This document shows positions 16,286 through 24,456 of a stretch of 64,000 bases of DNA, piece by piece. The stretch is taken from positions 62,001-126,000 of the forward strand of contig MEOL01000035.1 in the NCBI GenBank assembly GCA_001769215.1. Reading direction: 5' to 3'. Origin of the DNA: Bacteroidetes bacterium GWF2_41_31 (lineage in GTDB: Bacteria > Bacteroidota > Bacteroidia > Bacteroidales > F082). The notes under the pieces were generated by a model. That model did no database searches. It worked only from the letters and a program-made list of their open reading frames with translations, and was not told the origin of the DNA. The position numbers were made by a program, and so were the translations under genes. Each line of letters opens with the position of its first letter. Position 1 is the stretch's first letter.

Positions 16286-16390
16286 TTGTCCAGGTTAATA
16301 TATGTAACTTTTGAAGCACCATATTATTCCTTAGTCAAATTTATCCGACAATGTGAAATCATTCTTCTCAAAAAGGTTACTAATTTCCTT

Positions 16391-16398
16391 TATTTTTG
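16391..16398 (+). promoter_or_regulatory. -7 element for the queA-mobA fusion
   Basis: TATTTTTG, 16 bp before the ATG at 16415; it rules out the longer open frame starting at 16286. Confidence 0.6.
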
Positions 16399-16414
16399 CC
16401 GCTTAAATGATAAG

Positions 16415-18250
16415 ATGTCGCATCCTTCCTTCATACATATTGATGAATATGATTATCCGCTTCCCGATGAGCGGATTGCCAAATTTCCTTTAGAAAACAG
16501 GGGCGATTCAAAACTGTTGTATTTTGATGGACATACTTCGTGTGAGAAGAAATTTATCGATTTACCACAACTGCTTCCAAAAAACTCCTTTCTGATTTTT
16601 AACGAAACCAAAGTAGTCAGGGCCAGGTTATTATTTAAAAAATCGACAGGTGCCACCATTGAGATTTTCTGCCTTGAACCCGTTGAACCGGTGAATGATT
16701 TTCAGCTGGCTTTCCAGCAGACATCAGGTGTGGTGTGGAAGTGTTTGGTTGGAAATGTAAAACGTTGGAAAACAGGTTTATTATCCAAACTCATCCGGAT
16801 TAACGGAGAAGAGATTACACTATTTGCAGAAAAAATCACTGATTTGTCAGATGCTTTTCTCATCCGCTTTACCTGGAAACCTGAAGCAATTTCATTTCAT
16901 GAAATCATCAACTTAAGCGGGCTCGTCCCACTTCCCCCCTATTTAAACCGCGAGGCACAGCCCAACGACACCGTTCGTTACCAAACGGTGTATGCCAAAT
17001 TCGATGGCTCGGTGGCCGCGCCTACTGCCGGACTCCATTTTACGGATGAAATACTAAACCAGTTATCAGCCAAGGGCATTGAATACGAAAAGGTCACTTT
17101 ACATGTGGGAGCCGGAACGTTTAAACCCGTTTCGAGTGCCACTTTGGCCGAACATGAAATGCATGTCGAAAAAATTGTAGTACCCCTTTCAGCTATCAGG
17201 CACCTACAAAAAAAATTAAACCAACCTGTTATTCCGGTGGGCACCACCAGCATGCGCACGCTGGAAAGCCTTTTCTGGATGGCTGTAAAACTACATCAGG
17301 GTGATGAATCCATGACCGTAGAACAGTGGGATCCATATCAACTGAAGGTTGAAGAAGACTTTACTTCAGCGAAAGCGCTCAATACATTAATCGACTTTCT
17401 GGAGAAAAATCAAATGGAGGCCTTGCACGGACAAACCCGCCTGATGATTGCACCCGGCTACCAATTTCGTTTTGCCAACGGACTGATTACTAACTTTCAC
17501 CAACCTAAAAGCACTTTGTTGTTGCTGGTTTCGGCACTTATAGGCGAAAACTGGATAACCGCCTACAGCTTTGCTTTGGCCCATGACTTTCGGTTTTTGA
17601 GTTATGGCGATAGCTGTCTCTTTTTACCTCTTGCCTCTCAACCCAAAGAAATCCAATTCATGTCTGACCCGCAAAAATCCGAAATAACCGGAATCGTTTT
17701 ATCCGGAGGCAAAAGCCGCCGCATGGGCAAAGAAAAAGGGCTTTGCCACTTTCGTGGAAAGGCGCTGATTACCTATGCCATCTATACCCTGAAGCCCCTT
17801 TGCGGAACACTGATTATTTCGGCAAATAACAAAATCGATCAGTACGAGCTGCTGGAATATCCGGTAATCAGCGACGATATTCCGGATGCTGGCCCCATCG
17901 GTGGTTTATACAGTTGCCTGAAACAAAGCCAATCAGCCATAAATCTGGTTATTTCGTGCGATACACCCTTTGTAACAACTGAAGTCTATCAGAAATTATT
18001 AAACTATATTGGAGAATACCAAGTCGTTGTCCCTATTCACGAAGATGGCTTTTTAGAGCCGATTACCGCTGTTTATCACCACTCGTGTCTTCCGGTCATC
18101 CTGCAACAAATAGAAAAAGGAGAATATAAAATGATGGATTTACTTGCCAGACTGAACACTAAATTTGTCAGTTTTGATACGAACATTTCAGATTCAAAAA
18201 CCTCCCTCTTTCACAACCTAAATTCACCCGAAGACTTGCTCTCATGTTGA
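16415..18250 (+). CDS. QueA-MobA fusion: tRNA ribosyltransferase-isomerase + molybdenum cofactor guanylyltransferase
   Basis: One uninterrupted frame of 611 codons. Residues 1-408 are a long-form QueA (S-adenosylmethionine:tRNA ribosyltransferase-isomerase, queuosine pathway): A-A-P-T-A-G-L-H-F-T, L-H-V-G-A-G-T-F-K-P-V, G-T-T-S-M-R-T-L-E-S-L and F-H-Q-P-K-S-T-L-L-L-L-V-S-A-L-I-G. After a linker of about ten residues, residues 416-611 are MobA-like: the nucleotide-binding L-S-G-G-K-S-R-R-M-G-K-E-K, D-A-G-P-I-G-G-L and S-C-D-T-P-F. A Met at 17660 exactly at the junction could also act as an internal start giving a free MobA. A sequencing frameshift could not create this, since there is no stop in frame at the junction. 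The downstream membrane-protein ATG overlaps the stop. Confidence 0.85.
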   Translation: MSHPSFIHIDEYDYPLPDERIAKFPLENRGDSKLLYFDGHTSCEKKFIDLPQLLPKNSFLIFNETKVVRARLLFKKSTGATIEIFCLEPVEPVNDFQLAFQQTSGVVWKCLVGNVKRWKTGLLSKLIRINGEEITLFAEKITDLSDAFLIRFTWKPEAISFHEIINLSGLVPLPPYLNREAQPNDTVRYQTVYAKFDGSVAAPTAGLHFTDEILNQLSAKGIEYEKVTLHVGAGTFKPVSSATLAEHEMHVEKIVVPLSAIRHLQKKLNQPVIPVGTTSMRTLESLFWMAVKLHQGDESMTVEQWDPYQLKVEEDFTSAKALNTLIDFLEKNQMEALHGQTRLMIAPGYQFRFANGLITNFHQPKSTLLLLVSALIGENWITAYSFALAHDFRFLSYGDSCLFLPLASQPKEIQFMSDPQKSEITGIVLSGGKSRRMGKEKGLCHFRGKALITYAIYTLKPLCGTLIISANNKIDQYELLEYPVISDDIPDAGPIGGLYSCLKQSQSAINLVISCDTPFVTTEVYQKLLNYIGEYQVVVPIHEDGFLEPITAVYHHSCLPVILQQIEKGEYKMMDLLARLNTKFVSFDTNISDSKTSLFHNLNSPEDLLSC

Positions 18251-19440
18251 ACAACCCTCAAAGCAAAAACAATGACATCTGGATGAAAGCGGCTGTGGTG
18301 GGCGGACTATGGGCGTCAGTTGAAATCATTATCGGAAGTTTTTTGCACAATACCCGAATTCCTTTTGCCGGTAGCATCCTTGCCATTTCCGGAACCATTT
18401 TATTGATTGGGTTTTATCAGATATGGCCACATCGGGGCATGATCATCCGGGCAGGCCTCATCACTGCGCTCATGAAATCGGTTTCGCCCAGCGCGCTCAT
18501 CCTTGGTCCCATGACCGGCATTTTCATGGAAGCGGCATTGATTGAATTGGTGATATTGCTGCTCGGCGCCAATCTCCCGTCCTATCTGATTGCAGGTATT
18601 TTTAGTGTGTCGAGCGCCTTGTTTCACAAAATTATCAGCCTGGTTATTGTTTATAGTTTCGATTTGCTAAGGGTGTATGTCAACATGATTAACTTCGCGT
18701 TGAAGCAATTTCGGCTGGCAGCTGCCGACCCAATGGAAATTTTTACAGCCTTATTGCTGGTTTATGTGGTGATGGGTTCTCTTGCCGGGTGGATGGGCTA
18801 TCTGGTCGGGAGAAAAGCAAAAAAAATGAGTGCCGAAAAACTGGACATTTCCCTCAATTCAGGGATTAAAAACCGCGAGTTCTTCCCGGTAAATCCCGAA
18901 TTTAGAACATCTGTCTGGCTTTTGGCTGTTCATATCATCGCCATTCCGCTGGGATTATTCCTATTGAATTACATCGGTTTCTACATCGGATTATCCTATG
19001 TGGTAATTTACAGTCTTTTCGTTGGATTTCGCTACCGGTTTGCCATGCGGCGTTTAAGGAAACCTGTCTTTTGGCTGCAGCTTGTGTTCATTCTATTGCT
19101 TTCAACTTTTTTTTGGAATATCGGAAAGAAGGCCTTTGGGCCAAGCCTGGAAGGGGCCCGGGTGGGTTTTGAGATGATGATCAGGGCTTTGTTTATCATC
19201 ATGGCGTTTACCTCGCTAAGTGTTGAGCTTAGAAATAAACATATCCGCAATTTTCTGTTCAGTGTAGGAATGGGTCAGTTTTATCAGGCACTGGGTCTGG
19301 CGTTTGGAGCGCTACCCATCATGATTTCTCTGCTCCCCGGCTCTAAAGAAATCGTGAGAAACCCTTTAAAATCATTGCTTAAACCCATTGTGATGGCTGA
19401 TCAGTGGTTGGAGATATTTAGCAATAAACCAACCGAGTAA
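18244..19440 (+). CDS. Polytopic inner-membrane protein of unknown function
   Basis: 398 residues with about nine or ten hydrophobic segments; it starts within the last codons of the QueA-MobA gene (7-bp overlap), so translation is coupled. The first half contains repeated Gly/Ala/Ser-rich helices with a charged cytosolic segment around residue 190-210 (G-R-K-A-K-K-M). The overall look, with a small-helix N-terminal half and a C-terminal part ending in basic loop residues, is reminiscent of S/T components of energy-coupling-factor transporters, but no signature was identified. A link to molybdate or queuosine precursor transport is only positional inference. Confidence 0.7.
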   Translation: MLNNPQSKNNDIWMKAAVVGGLWASVEIIIGSFLHNTRIPFAGSILAISGTILLIGFYQIWPHRGMIIRAGLITALMKSVSPSALILGPMTGIFMEAALIELVILLLGANLPSYLIAGIFSVSSALFHKIISLVIVYSFDLLRVYVNMINFALKQFRLAAADPMEIFTALLLVYVVMGSLAGWMGYLVGRKAKKMSAEKLDISLNSGIKNREFFPVNPEFRTSVWLLAVHIIAIPLGLFLLNYIGFYIGLSYVVIYSLFVGFRYRFAMRRLRKPVFWLQLVFILLLSTFFWNIGKKAFGPSLEGARVGFEMMIRALFIIMAFTSLSVELRNKHIRNFLFSVGMGQFYQALGLAFGALPIMISLLPGSKEIVRNPLKSLLKPIVMADQWLEIFSNKPTE

Positions 19441-19520
19441 GCGGAGTGAATGGAAATTAAAGAGGCTAAATCCTAAATAAATACGTACAATACCGTATAT
19501 TTTTCCCCTATTTCCCACTG

Positions 19521-19528
19521 TATATTTG
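19521..19528 (+). promoter_or_regulatory. -7 element upstream of the secreted propeller genes
   Basis: TATATTTG, 160 bp upstream of the ATG at 19689, leaving a long 5' leader in which no structure was recognised. Confidence 0.4.
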
Positions 19529-19688
19529 CATCAATAGTTGTTAAATAGCTTTTCAGGTAAAAGGCGTCCTGTTTTTCCGGCCTGTACCTGGTTGGCTTTT
19601 GATTGCTGATAACATGTTTATTTGTTGACAATCATCACTTTATAAGTGAATAGATTTGTCGTAAAATGATCCAAATTTGATTAGCAAG

Positions 19689-20840
19689 ATGAATACTACC
19701 AAAATACTTTTTCTGCTAAAATTGCTTGCCATTGTACTGATGGCTGAAATGGTTTCGGCCCAGAGTAGTAACATGAAGTTTGAACGGGTAAGGGTGGGAG
19801 ACGCCAAACAAATTCTATGTGGTCTGGATTTGGCACCCGATCATTCCTATCTTGCCATCAGCAGCATTCAGAATTTCCCTTATTATCAATTTGATTTTGA
19901 AAACAAAAACGTAATTCAGCAATTTGACGTAGGTAATTGGTATGCAGGATCTTCTGTCAGGCATTCGGCTGATGGAAAGTACGTCCTTCTGCAGCAGCTG
20001 TTCTATTTGGATTTTAGTTTGAACAAAGACCGCGAAGTTGATTTTGACATCATCCATGCAGCCAATGGGCAAAGGGTAGTCCATTTTGAAAAATGTCATG
20101 CAGTAACCATCGCTCCTGATAGCGAGCATGCCATCTCTATCTCTGGCGATGAAATCACCATTTGGAAGTTGCCATCCGGAGAAAAAAGCAGGTCTTTCAT
20201 CTTGAATCAGGCTACAAATGGACTGGATGTCTCACCTGATGGAAAATACCTGGCTGTTTCGCATAAGCCGGATGAAAAAGAATTAAAAAAAGATCCTTAT
20301 TATAAAAAGAATAAAAAAGCCCTTAAAGCAGCACTTAAATATAAAAACCAGATCAGTGTGTTTGACATCGAATCCTTTTCGTTGCAATATACCGTAAATA
20401 GTTTATACGACATCATTTACAGGTTGGAATACAGCCCCGATGGAAACACGTTATTTTGTTTGCAAATCCCCCATATCAAAGCCCAGTCTTCAAAATCAGG
20501 CCGGCAAACCTATATCTCGACCATCAATGGCAAAACCGGCGAACCACAGCGAAAGGGATTTACATCACAGGCATCTTATGAACCAGACTTTAAATTAAGC
20601 CCTGATGGTAAGCTGTTTGGGATGGTTTCAAGAAATGGACGTTTTACTGAACTTCAACTATTTGATTTTGAAACCGGTCGTATAAAAGACAGGTTTGAGG
20701 AATCGTACAGGTTATTTGAGAAAACGGAAGGTGGGATGACCATGGGCGATGGCCGCATGTCGTTCGCCTTCCTTCCCGACAACAAAACCCTGGTTATGAC
20801 CATGGGAAATCACCTTATTTTCTGGGAACCTAAACTTTAA
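19689..20840 (+). CDS. Secreted WD40/YVTN-like beta-propeller protein
   Basis: 383 residues from the ATG at 19689 (a TTG twelve bases earlier is in frame but less likely). A signal peptide spans about 1-24 (L-L-A-I-V-L-M-A-E-M-V-S-A-Q). Repeated blade signatures follow: L-D-L-A-P-D-H-S-Y-L-A-I, L-D-V-S-P-D-G-K-Y-L-A-V, L-E-Y-S-P-D-G-N-T-L and F-K-L-S-P-D-G-K-L-F, the S-P-D-G turns of a propeller. Function is unknown; such proteins bind ligands or partners in the periplasm or at the surface. It is followed within 5-20 bp by two more secreted proteins. Confidence 0.78.
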   Translation: MNTTKILFLLKLLAIVLMAEMVSAQSSNMKFERVRVGDAKQILCGLDLAPDHSYLAISSIQNFPYYQFDFENKNVIQQFDVGNWYAGSSVRHSADGKYVLLQQLFYLDFSLNKDREVDFDIIHAANGQRVVHFEKCHAVTIAPDSEHAISISGDEITIWKLPSGEKSRSFILNQATNGLDVSPDGKYLAVSHKPDEKELKKDPYYKKNKKALKAALKYKNQISVFDIESFSLQYTVNSLYDIIYRLEYSPDGNTLFCLQIPHIKAQSSKSGRQTYISTINGKTGEPQRKGFTSQASYEPDFKLSPDGKLFGMVSRNGRFTELQLFDFETGRIKDRFEESYRLFEKTEGGMTMGDGRMSFAFLPDNKTLVMTMGNHLIFWEPKL

Positions 20841-20845
20841 AATTG

Positions 20846-21217
20846 ATGTCGATGAAAAAATTATTTCTGATCTTCCTTTTGCTGTCATCCATCCCGGTAA
20901 ATGCTGATAAAAAACCTTTGATCGAAGACTATGATGAAGTGGTGGCTACCGCGAAAACCGCCATCCAAAAATCAATAGAAGCACCTGAAGGTGAGTTGTA
21001 TTTATTTGTGCAAGAAAACAAAATCTCCGGACGATTTGAATTTGAACTAACCATTCATGAAAAAGGCCTGGTGGCAACGGTGTTTGTTAAGAGCAATGAG
21101 GGTGGTTCAATCCAATCGCAAAATAAACTCAAGGATTTTGTAAAGAATATAAAATTCGACTTTAAAATGCCAAAAGGCAAAAGCTATAAATTCAGCTATC
21201 TTTTTAATTTCAGTTAA
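20846..21217 (+). CDS. Small secreted protein of unknown function
   Basis: 123 residues from the ATG at 20846 (or 20852). Signal peptide about 3-22 (L-F-L-I-F-L-L-L-S-S-I-P-V-N-A-D). The mature part is predicted mainly beta (G-R-F-E-F-E-L-T-I-H, G-L-V-A-T-V-F-V-K) ending in K-F-S-Y-L-F-N-F-S. The closing pattern is like small TonB-C/POTRA-like alpha-beta domains, but I cannot name a family. It lies 5 bp after the propeller gene and 17 bp before the next one, so the three are one operon. Confidence 0.68.
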   Translation: MSMKKLFLIFLLLSSIPVNADKKPLIEDYDEVVATAKTAIQKSIEAPEGELYLFVQENKISGRFEFELTIHEKGLVATVFVKSNEGGSIQSQNKLKDFVKNIKFDFKMPKGKSYKFSYLFNFS

Positions 21218-21234
21218 TCCTAAATTCTGCCAAC

Positions 21235-22878
21235 ATGAAAAAAGTTTTACTTATGACGCTACTTGCAATGGCAACTCAATATGCTGTTGCACAGGATGAC
21301 ATGACCATTGTATGGGAAGCCAAAATGGGTCACCAGATCGACTACTACGGAACCGACATCTCCGACAAAGCCAATTCTTACAGCTTTGCTGCAGACGACA
21401 AAAAAATCACCGTCTTTAAGAATGCTGACGGATCGGTGTTGTGGACAAAAGCCTATAAAGATATAGCACCAAAGCTACGCAAGGTGGATGAACTGATTGC
21501 ATTTTGGGAATCGAACACCATTTTTTTATTCGACCGAAAAATGGGAAAGGATCAGATTGCCTGCATCGATATGGAAACGGGCGCCCTGCGTTGGAATACC
21601 GATAAATATCAGGAAGTAACGGAAGGTGCCGTGGTGTATGTTCCTGAGGAGGAAGGATTTGCCATATCCCTTAAAAAAGAACTGGTATTTATTAAGGCCC
21701 ACACCGGTGAAGAGGTATGGAATACGTCAAAATTTATTGGTACCGTTGGAAAATACGTATACAACAGCACTGACCGAACCATGGTGATGGTAAATTTTAT
21801 GCCAAGCGGGCTGATGGCCTTTTTTACAGGTTTTAAAAATCAGATTGCACGAATTAACATGACCAATGGTGATATCATCTGGGAAAATACTTACGTCGGC
21901 AGGGCCGAACGCAAGGTAATTACCCGAACCTTTCTTTACGATCTGGATATTTCAAATGACAAAGTATTCCTACGCATGAATGGGATGCAGGTATATGACT
22001 ATAATACGGGCGCCAACTTATGGTCGGCCGCGTTTGACTATACGGCAGATGTGGTAAAAGCACCCCAGGGAGCTACTAAATTTGGTGTGTACGGGGCAGT
22101 TGCCGAACCTGTTATCGTGGGCGATGATATTTATGTTTTAGATATGTCGAACAAGAGAAGTCAATATGTAAAAAAATACGATATACAAACCGGAAAACTG
22201 ATGTGGACCTCCATGGAAATCAAAGGTGCTCGTGCCATTCCGGGTATGAACGTCGTAGGCAACAAGGTAGCATTGCAGATTGGAGGAAGGGTAGAAACAC
22301 AATTTCACAGAAGGTACAGGTCGGGTGATGATTGGATTACAGAGTGGGGGGTTACTTTCCCTGAAATAAAACCTTTTGGAGTTCAGGCTCTTAACACCAC
22401 TGACGGGACTTTGGCCTGGGAATCGGAAAAATTCAGAAAGGGAATCACCAATGCTATCACCTTCGATAACTACTATATTGTTTGTAGTGGAAAAGCCCTC
22501 TATGGCATCGACATCAATACCGGAGAGGAAAAATACGAAGTCCCCGCTGCAAAAGGTGGCGTTGGACAAGCCAGCCTGATTTTACCCTACCAGGATCATA
22601 TTGTAGTTGTGATTGGTGAAAAGGGTGTTTCAACTTTCGATGCTGCAAATGGCGATCTCATCAGCAGCGGGAAGTACAAAACATCTACCCTTTTCGATCG
22701 TAAGGACGATTTGGTCATCATGGTTACGGATAAGGCTGATCTGGCTGCATTCGACATCGATACCGGTAAATACAAGGAATTTAAGGCCAAAAAAGGCGCC
22801 GGAAACTCACTTACCAGCAATGGAGAACACTTATTCGTTTATGAGAAAAAGGTAATTACAAAATTAAAAACCAGATAG
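21235..22878 (+). CDS. Secreted PQQ-like beta-propeller protein
   Basis: 547 residues. A signal peptide spans about 1-19 (L-L-A-M-A-T-Q-Y-A-V-A-Q). The rest carries repeated blades of PQQ/BamB type: A-D-G-S-V-L-W-T-K, E-T-G-A-L-R-W-N-T, H-T-G-E-E-V-W-N-T, T-N-G-D-I-I-W-E-N, Q-T-G-K-L-M-W-T-S and T-D-G-T-L-A-W-E-S. Catalytic PQQ ligands of quinoprotein dehydrogenases are not evident, so a structural or binding role is likelier. It is last in the three-gene secreted operon and is followed by a strong terminator. Confidence 0.82.
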   Translation: MKKVLLMTLLAMATQYAVAQDDMTIVWEAKMGHQIDYYGTDISDKANSYSFAADDKKITVFKNADGSVLWTKAYKDIAPKLRKVDELIAFWESNTIFLFDRKMGKDQIACIDMETGALRWNTDKYQEVTEGAVVYVPEEEGFAISLKKELVFIKAHTGEEVWNTSKFIGTVGKYVYNSTDRTMVMVNFMPSGLMAFFTGFKNQIARINMTNGDIIWENTYVGRAERKVITRTFLYDLDISNDKVFLRMNGMQVYDYNTGANLWSAAFDYTADVVKAPQGATKFGVYGAVAEPVIVGDDIYVLDMSNKRSQYVKKYDIQTGKLMWTSMEIKGARAIPGMNVVGNKVALQIGGRVETQFHRRYRSGDDWITEWGVTFPEIKPFGVQALNTTDGTLAWESEKFRKGITNAITFDNYYIVCSGKALYGIDINTGEEKYEVPAAKGGVGQASLILPYQDHIVVVIGEKGVSTFDAANGDLISSGKYKTSTLFDRKDDLVIMVTDKADLAAFDIDTGKYKEFKAKKGAGNSLTSNGEHLFVYEKKVITKLKTR

Positions 22879-22912
22879 CCCAACCTGACTTGTTAAATAT
22901 GCTTGCCGTTAT

Positions 22913-22945
22913 AAACCCTGACAACTTCCTGTTGTCGGGGTTTTT
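22913..22945 (+). terminator. Rho-independent terminator of the propeller operon
   Basis: AAACCCTGACAAC pairs with GTTGTCGGGGTTT around a TTCCT loop, followed by TT. Confidence 0.85.
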
Positions 22946-23053
22946 GCCCATGCCCCATACCCCCTGCCTCATGCCTCCAGATATCATTCTTTACAACCCA
23001 AATGAGAAATGAGGTTCAAAGCCCGACTTCGATGTCAATCGGGAAAAAACGCT

Positions 23054-24346
23054 TTAAAATAATCCCTTCACTTTTTCAACAACCAGGTCTTCATCCGGAT
23101 TGACACTAAAAGTTAACAGCGGTTGAAGGAAAAACATTTCCCTGCCCGCTTTAAATTTTGCTTCACCGCCACCGGTAATATTCAACATGATCAGGTCATT
23201 TTTTTTCACTAAACCTGTTCTAGCCGCCTCCATAAGTGTAGCAGTAGCTACAGCTGCGGCACAATGGATGTCGTTGCCTTCGGTTTCCTTAAATAAAATG
23301 GCTGCATCACGGCTTTCCTGGTTGTTGGCCAATAAAACATCGCCACCGGCATCTTTCATGGCATCATACAGTCCGCCCACGATTCCATAAGGCGGCTTTC
23401 TGTTCGACAATACCTTGGCTTCAATGATTTCAACTTTTTTACGGGCATCAATATCGTCCATATGAAGCATATCGCGTGAGCTTGCTTTCCAGGCATCGTA
23501 AATGGGATGAAATGGAGAATTTTGCGATACCATCAGCCGGGCTTTTCGGTTACCAAAACGGCCATCAGCAATTAGCCTTAGGTTGGCTTCCCAGGCGGCA
23601 ATGGCACCTGTTCCACTGCCGATGGCCTGAAAATAATACTCCGGGATTTCGCCAATGGTGGTGGCAGCCGATAACATGGTGGTTCCCATGCCATCGCGAC
23701 GGGCCACGTTTTTGGCACCGCCTTCAGTTACAAAACCATCCATTCTGCTCACAATGTTTGATAAGTGGATGGCATCGAAATAATCGCTGCCAACTTCGCA
23801 CGTGATGAGCTTTACGCAGGGATTGAGCGGTGTTTCGAACCACAGCGCATTTAAATTGTCGTGAGGCACGCTTAAAAGCAAGGGTATTTGATTGTCGGAA
23901 CAAACCTGAGCAAAAGCCCTGGCCGTGTTCCCGGCGGAAGCTACTACCAATACCTCCCGGTTAGTTCCGTCCAAACGGCCGCAAACAGAATAGGCTTCGG
24001 TTTCTTTAAATGAACAGGTTTTCATCTCAACACCCCGCTCCGGCCAGTATCCGCTAAAAGTAATGTACAACCTGTTTAATCCCAATTTCTTAGCCAACCC
24101 TTCGCTTTTATAAGTGATGGGAGCCGAAGAACCCACAAGATACCTGTTTACGGGTAACCAGTCGGAAAAACGGTAAATGCCCAAAGAGGAATCTTTCAAT
24201 TGAAGTTGTTTGGTTTGGTAAAGGGCGCGGATGAGCGTGGGAATCTTCTCTCCCGGTGCATCAAGCAACCAACCGGTATCAGTAAATGTATTGCCGGTAG
24301 CCAGTGATTGCAGAATATAAGGTGTTTTCTCAGAGGAATGAGACAT
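23054..24346 (-). CDS. Cysteate synthase (threonine-synthase-like PLP enzyme)
   Basis: 430 residues, fold type II PLP enzyme. The Schiff-base lysine is in K-T-C-S-F-K-E-T-E-A and the phosphate loop is S-A-G-N-T-A. Long blocks fit the archaeal cysteate synthase family rather than threonine synthase: R-F-S-D-W-L-P-V, P-I-T-Y-K-S-E, F-S-G-Y-W-P-E-R-G, T-E-G-G-A-K-N-V-A-R-R-D-G-M-G-T and Q-A-I-G-S-G-T-G. That enzyme makes L-cysteate from O-phosphoserine and sulfite. In Bacteroidota, cysteate is the head-group precursor of sulfonolipids (capnine type). It has its own promoter element 26 bp upstream, although it follows three radical SAM genes on the same strand. Confidence 0.85.
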   Translation of the reverse strand: MSHSSEKTPYILQSLATGNTFTDTGWLLDAPGEKIPTLIRALYQTKQLQLKDSSLGIYRFSDWLPVNRYLVGSSAPITYKSEGLAKKLGLNRLYITFSGYWPERGVEMKTCSFKETEAYSVCGRLDGTNREVLVVASAGNTARAFAQVCSDNQIPLLLSVPHDNLNALWFETPLNPCVKLITCEVGSDYFDAIHLSNIVSRMDGFVTEGGAKNVARRDGMGTTMLSAATTIGEIPEYYFQAIGSGTGAIAAWEANLRLIADGRFGNRKARLMVSQNSPFHPIYDAWKASSRDMLHMDDIDARKKVEIIEAKVLSNRKPPYGIVGGLYDAMKDAGGDVLLANNQESRDAAILFKETEGNDIHCAAAVATATLMEAARTGLVKKNDLIMLNITGGGEAKFKAGREMFFLQPLLTFSVNPDEDLVVEKVKGLF

Positions 24347-24371
24347 GAACTAAGTTTTTACAAATGATCCA

Positions 24372-24379
24372 CAAAAATA
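24372..24379 (-). promoter_or_regulatory. -7 element for the cysteate synthase gene
   Basis: Minus-strand TATTTTTG, 26 bp upstream of the ATG at 24346; suggests expression independent of the radical SAM genes. Confidence 0.55.
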
Positions 24380-24456
24380 GGAAATCGGGAGGTTTATTCT
24401 ACAGTCCGGGTAAAAATCTGAGTTGATCCAAAATATCTATCCTGCGATTAACTTTT

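Noticed and set aside
23054-24346. Threonine synthase as the function of this PLP enzyme
   Set aside because: Fold family is right, but the W-L-P-V, F-S-G-Y-W-P-E and T-C-S-F-K blocks fit cysteate synthase, and no threonine pathway genes adjoin.
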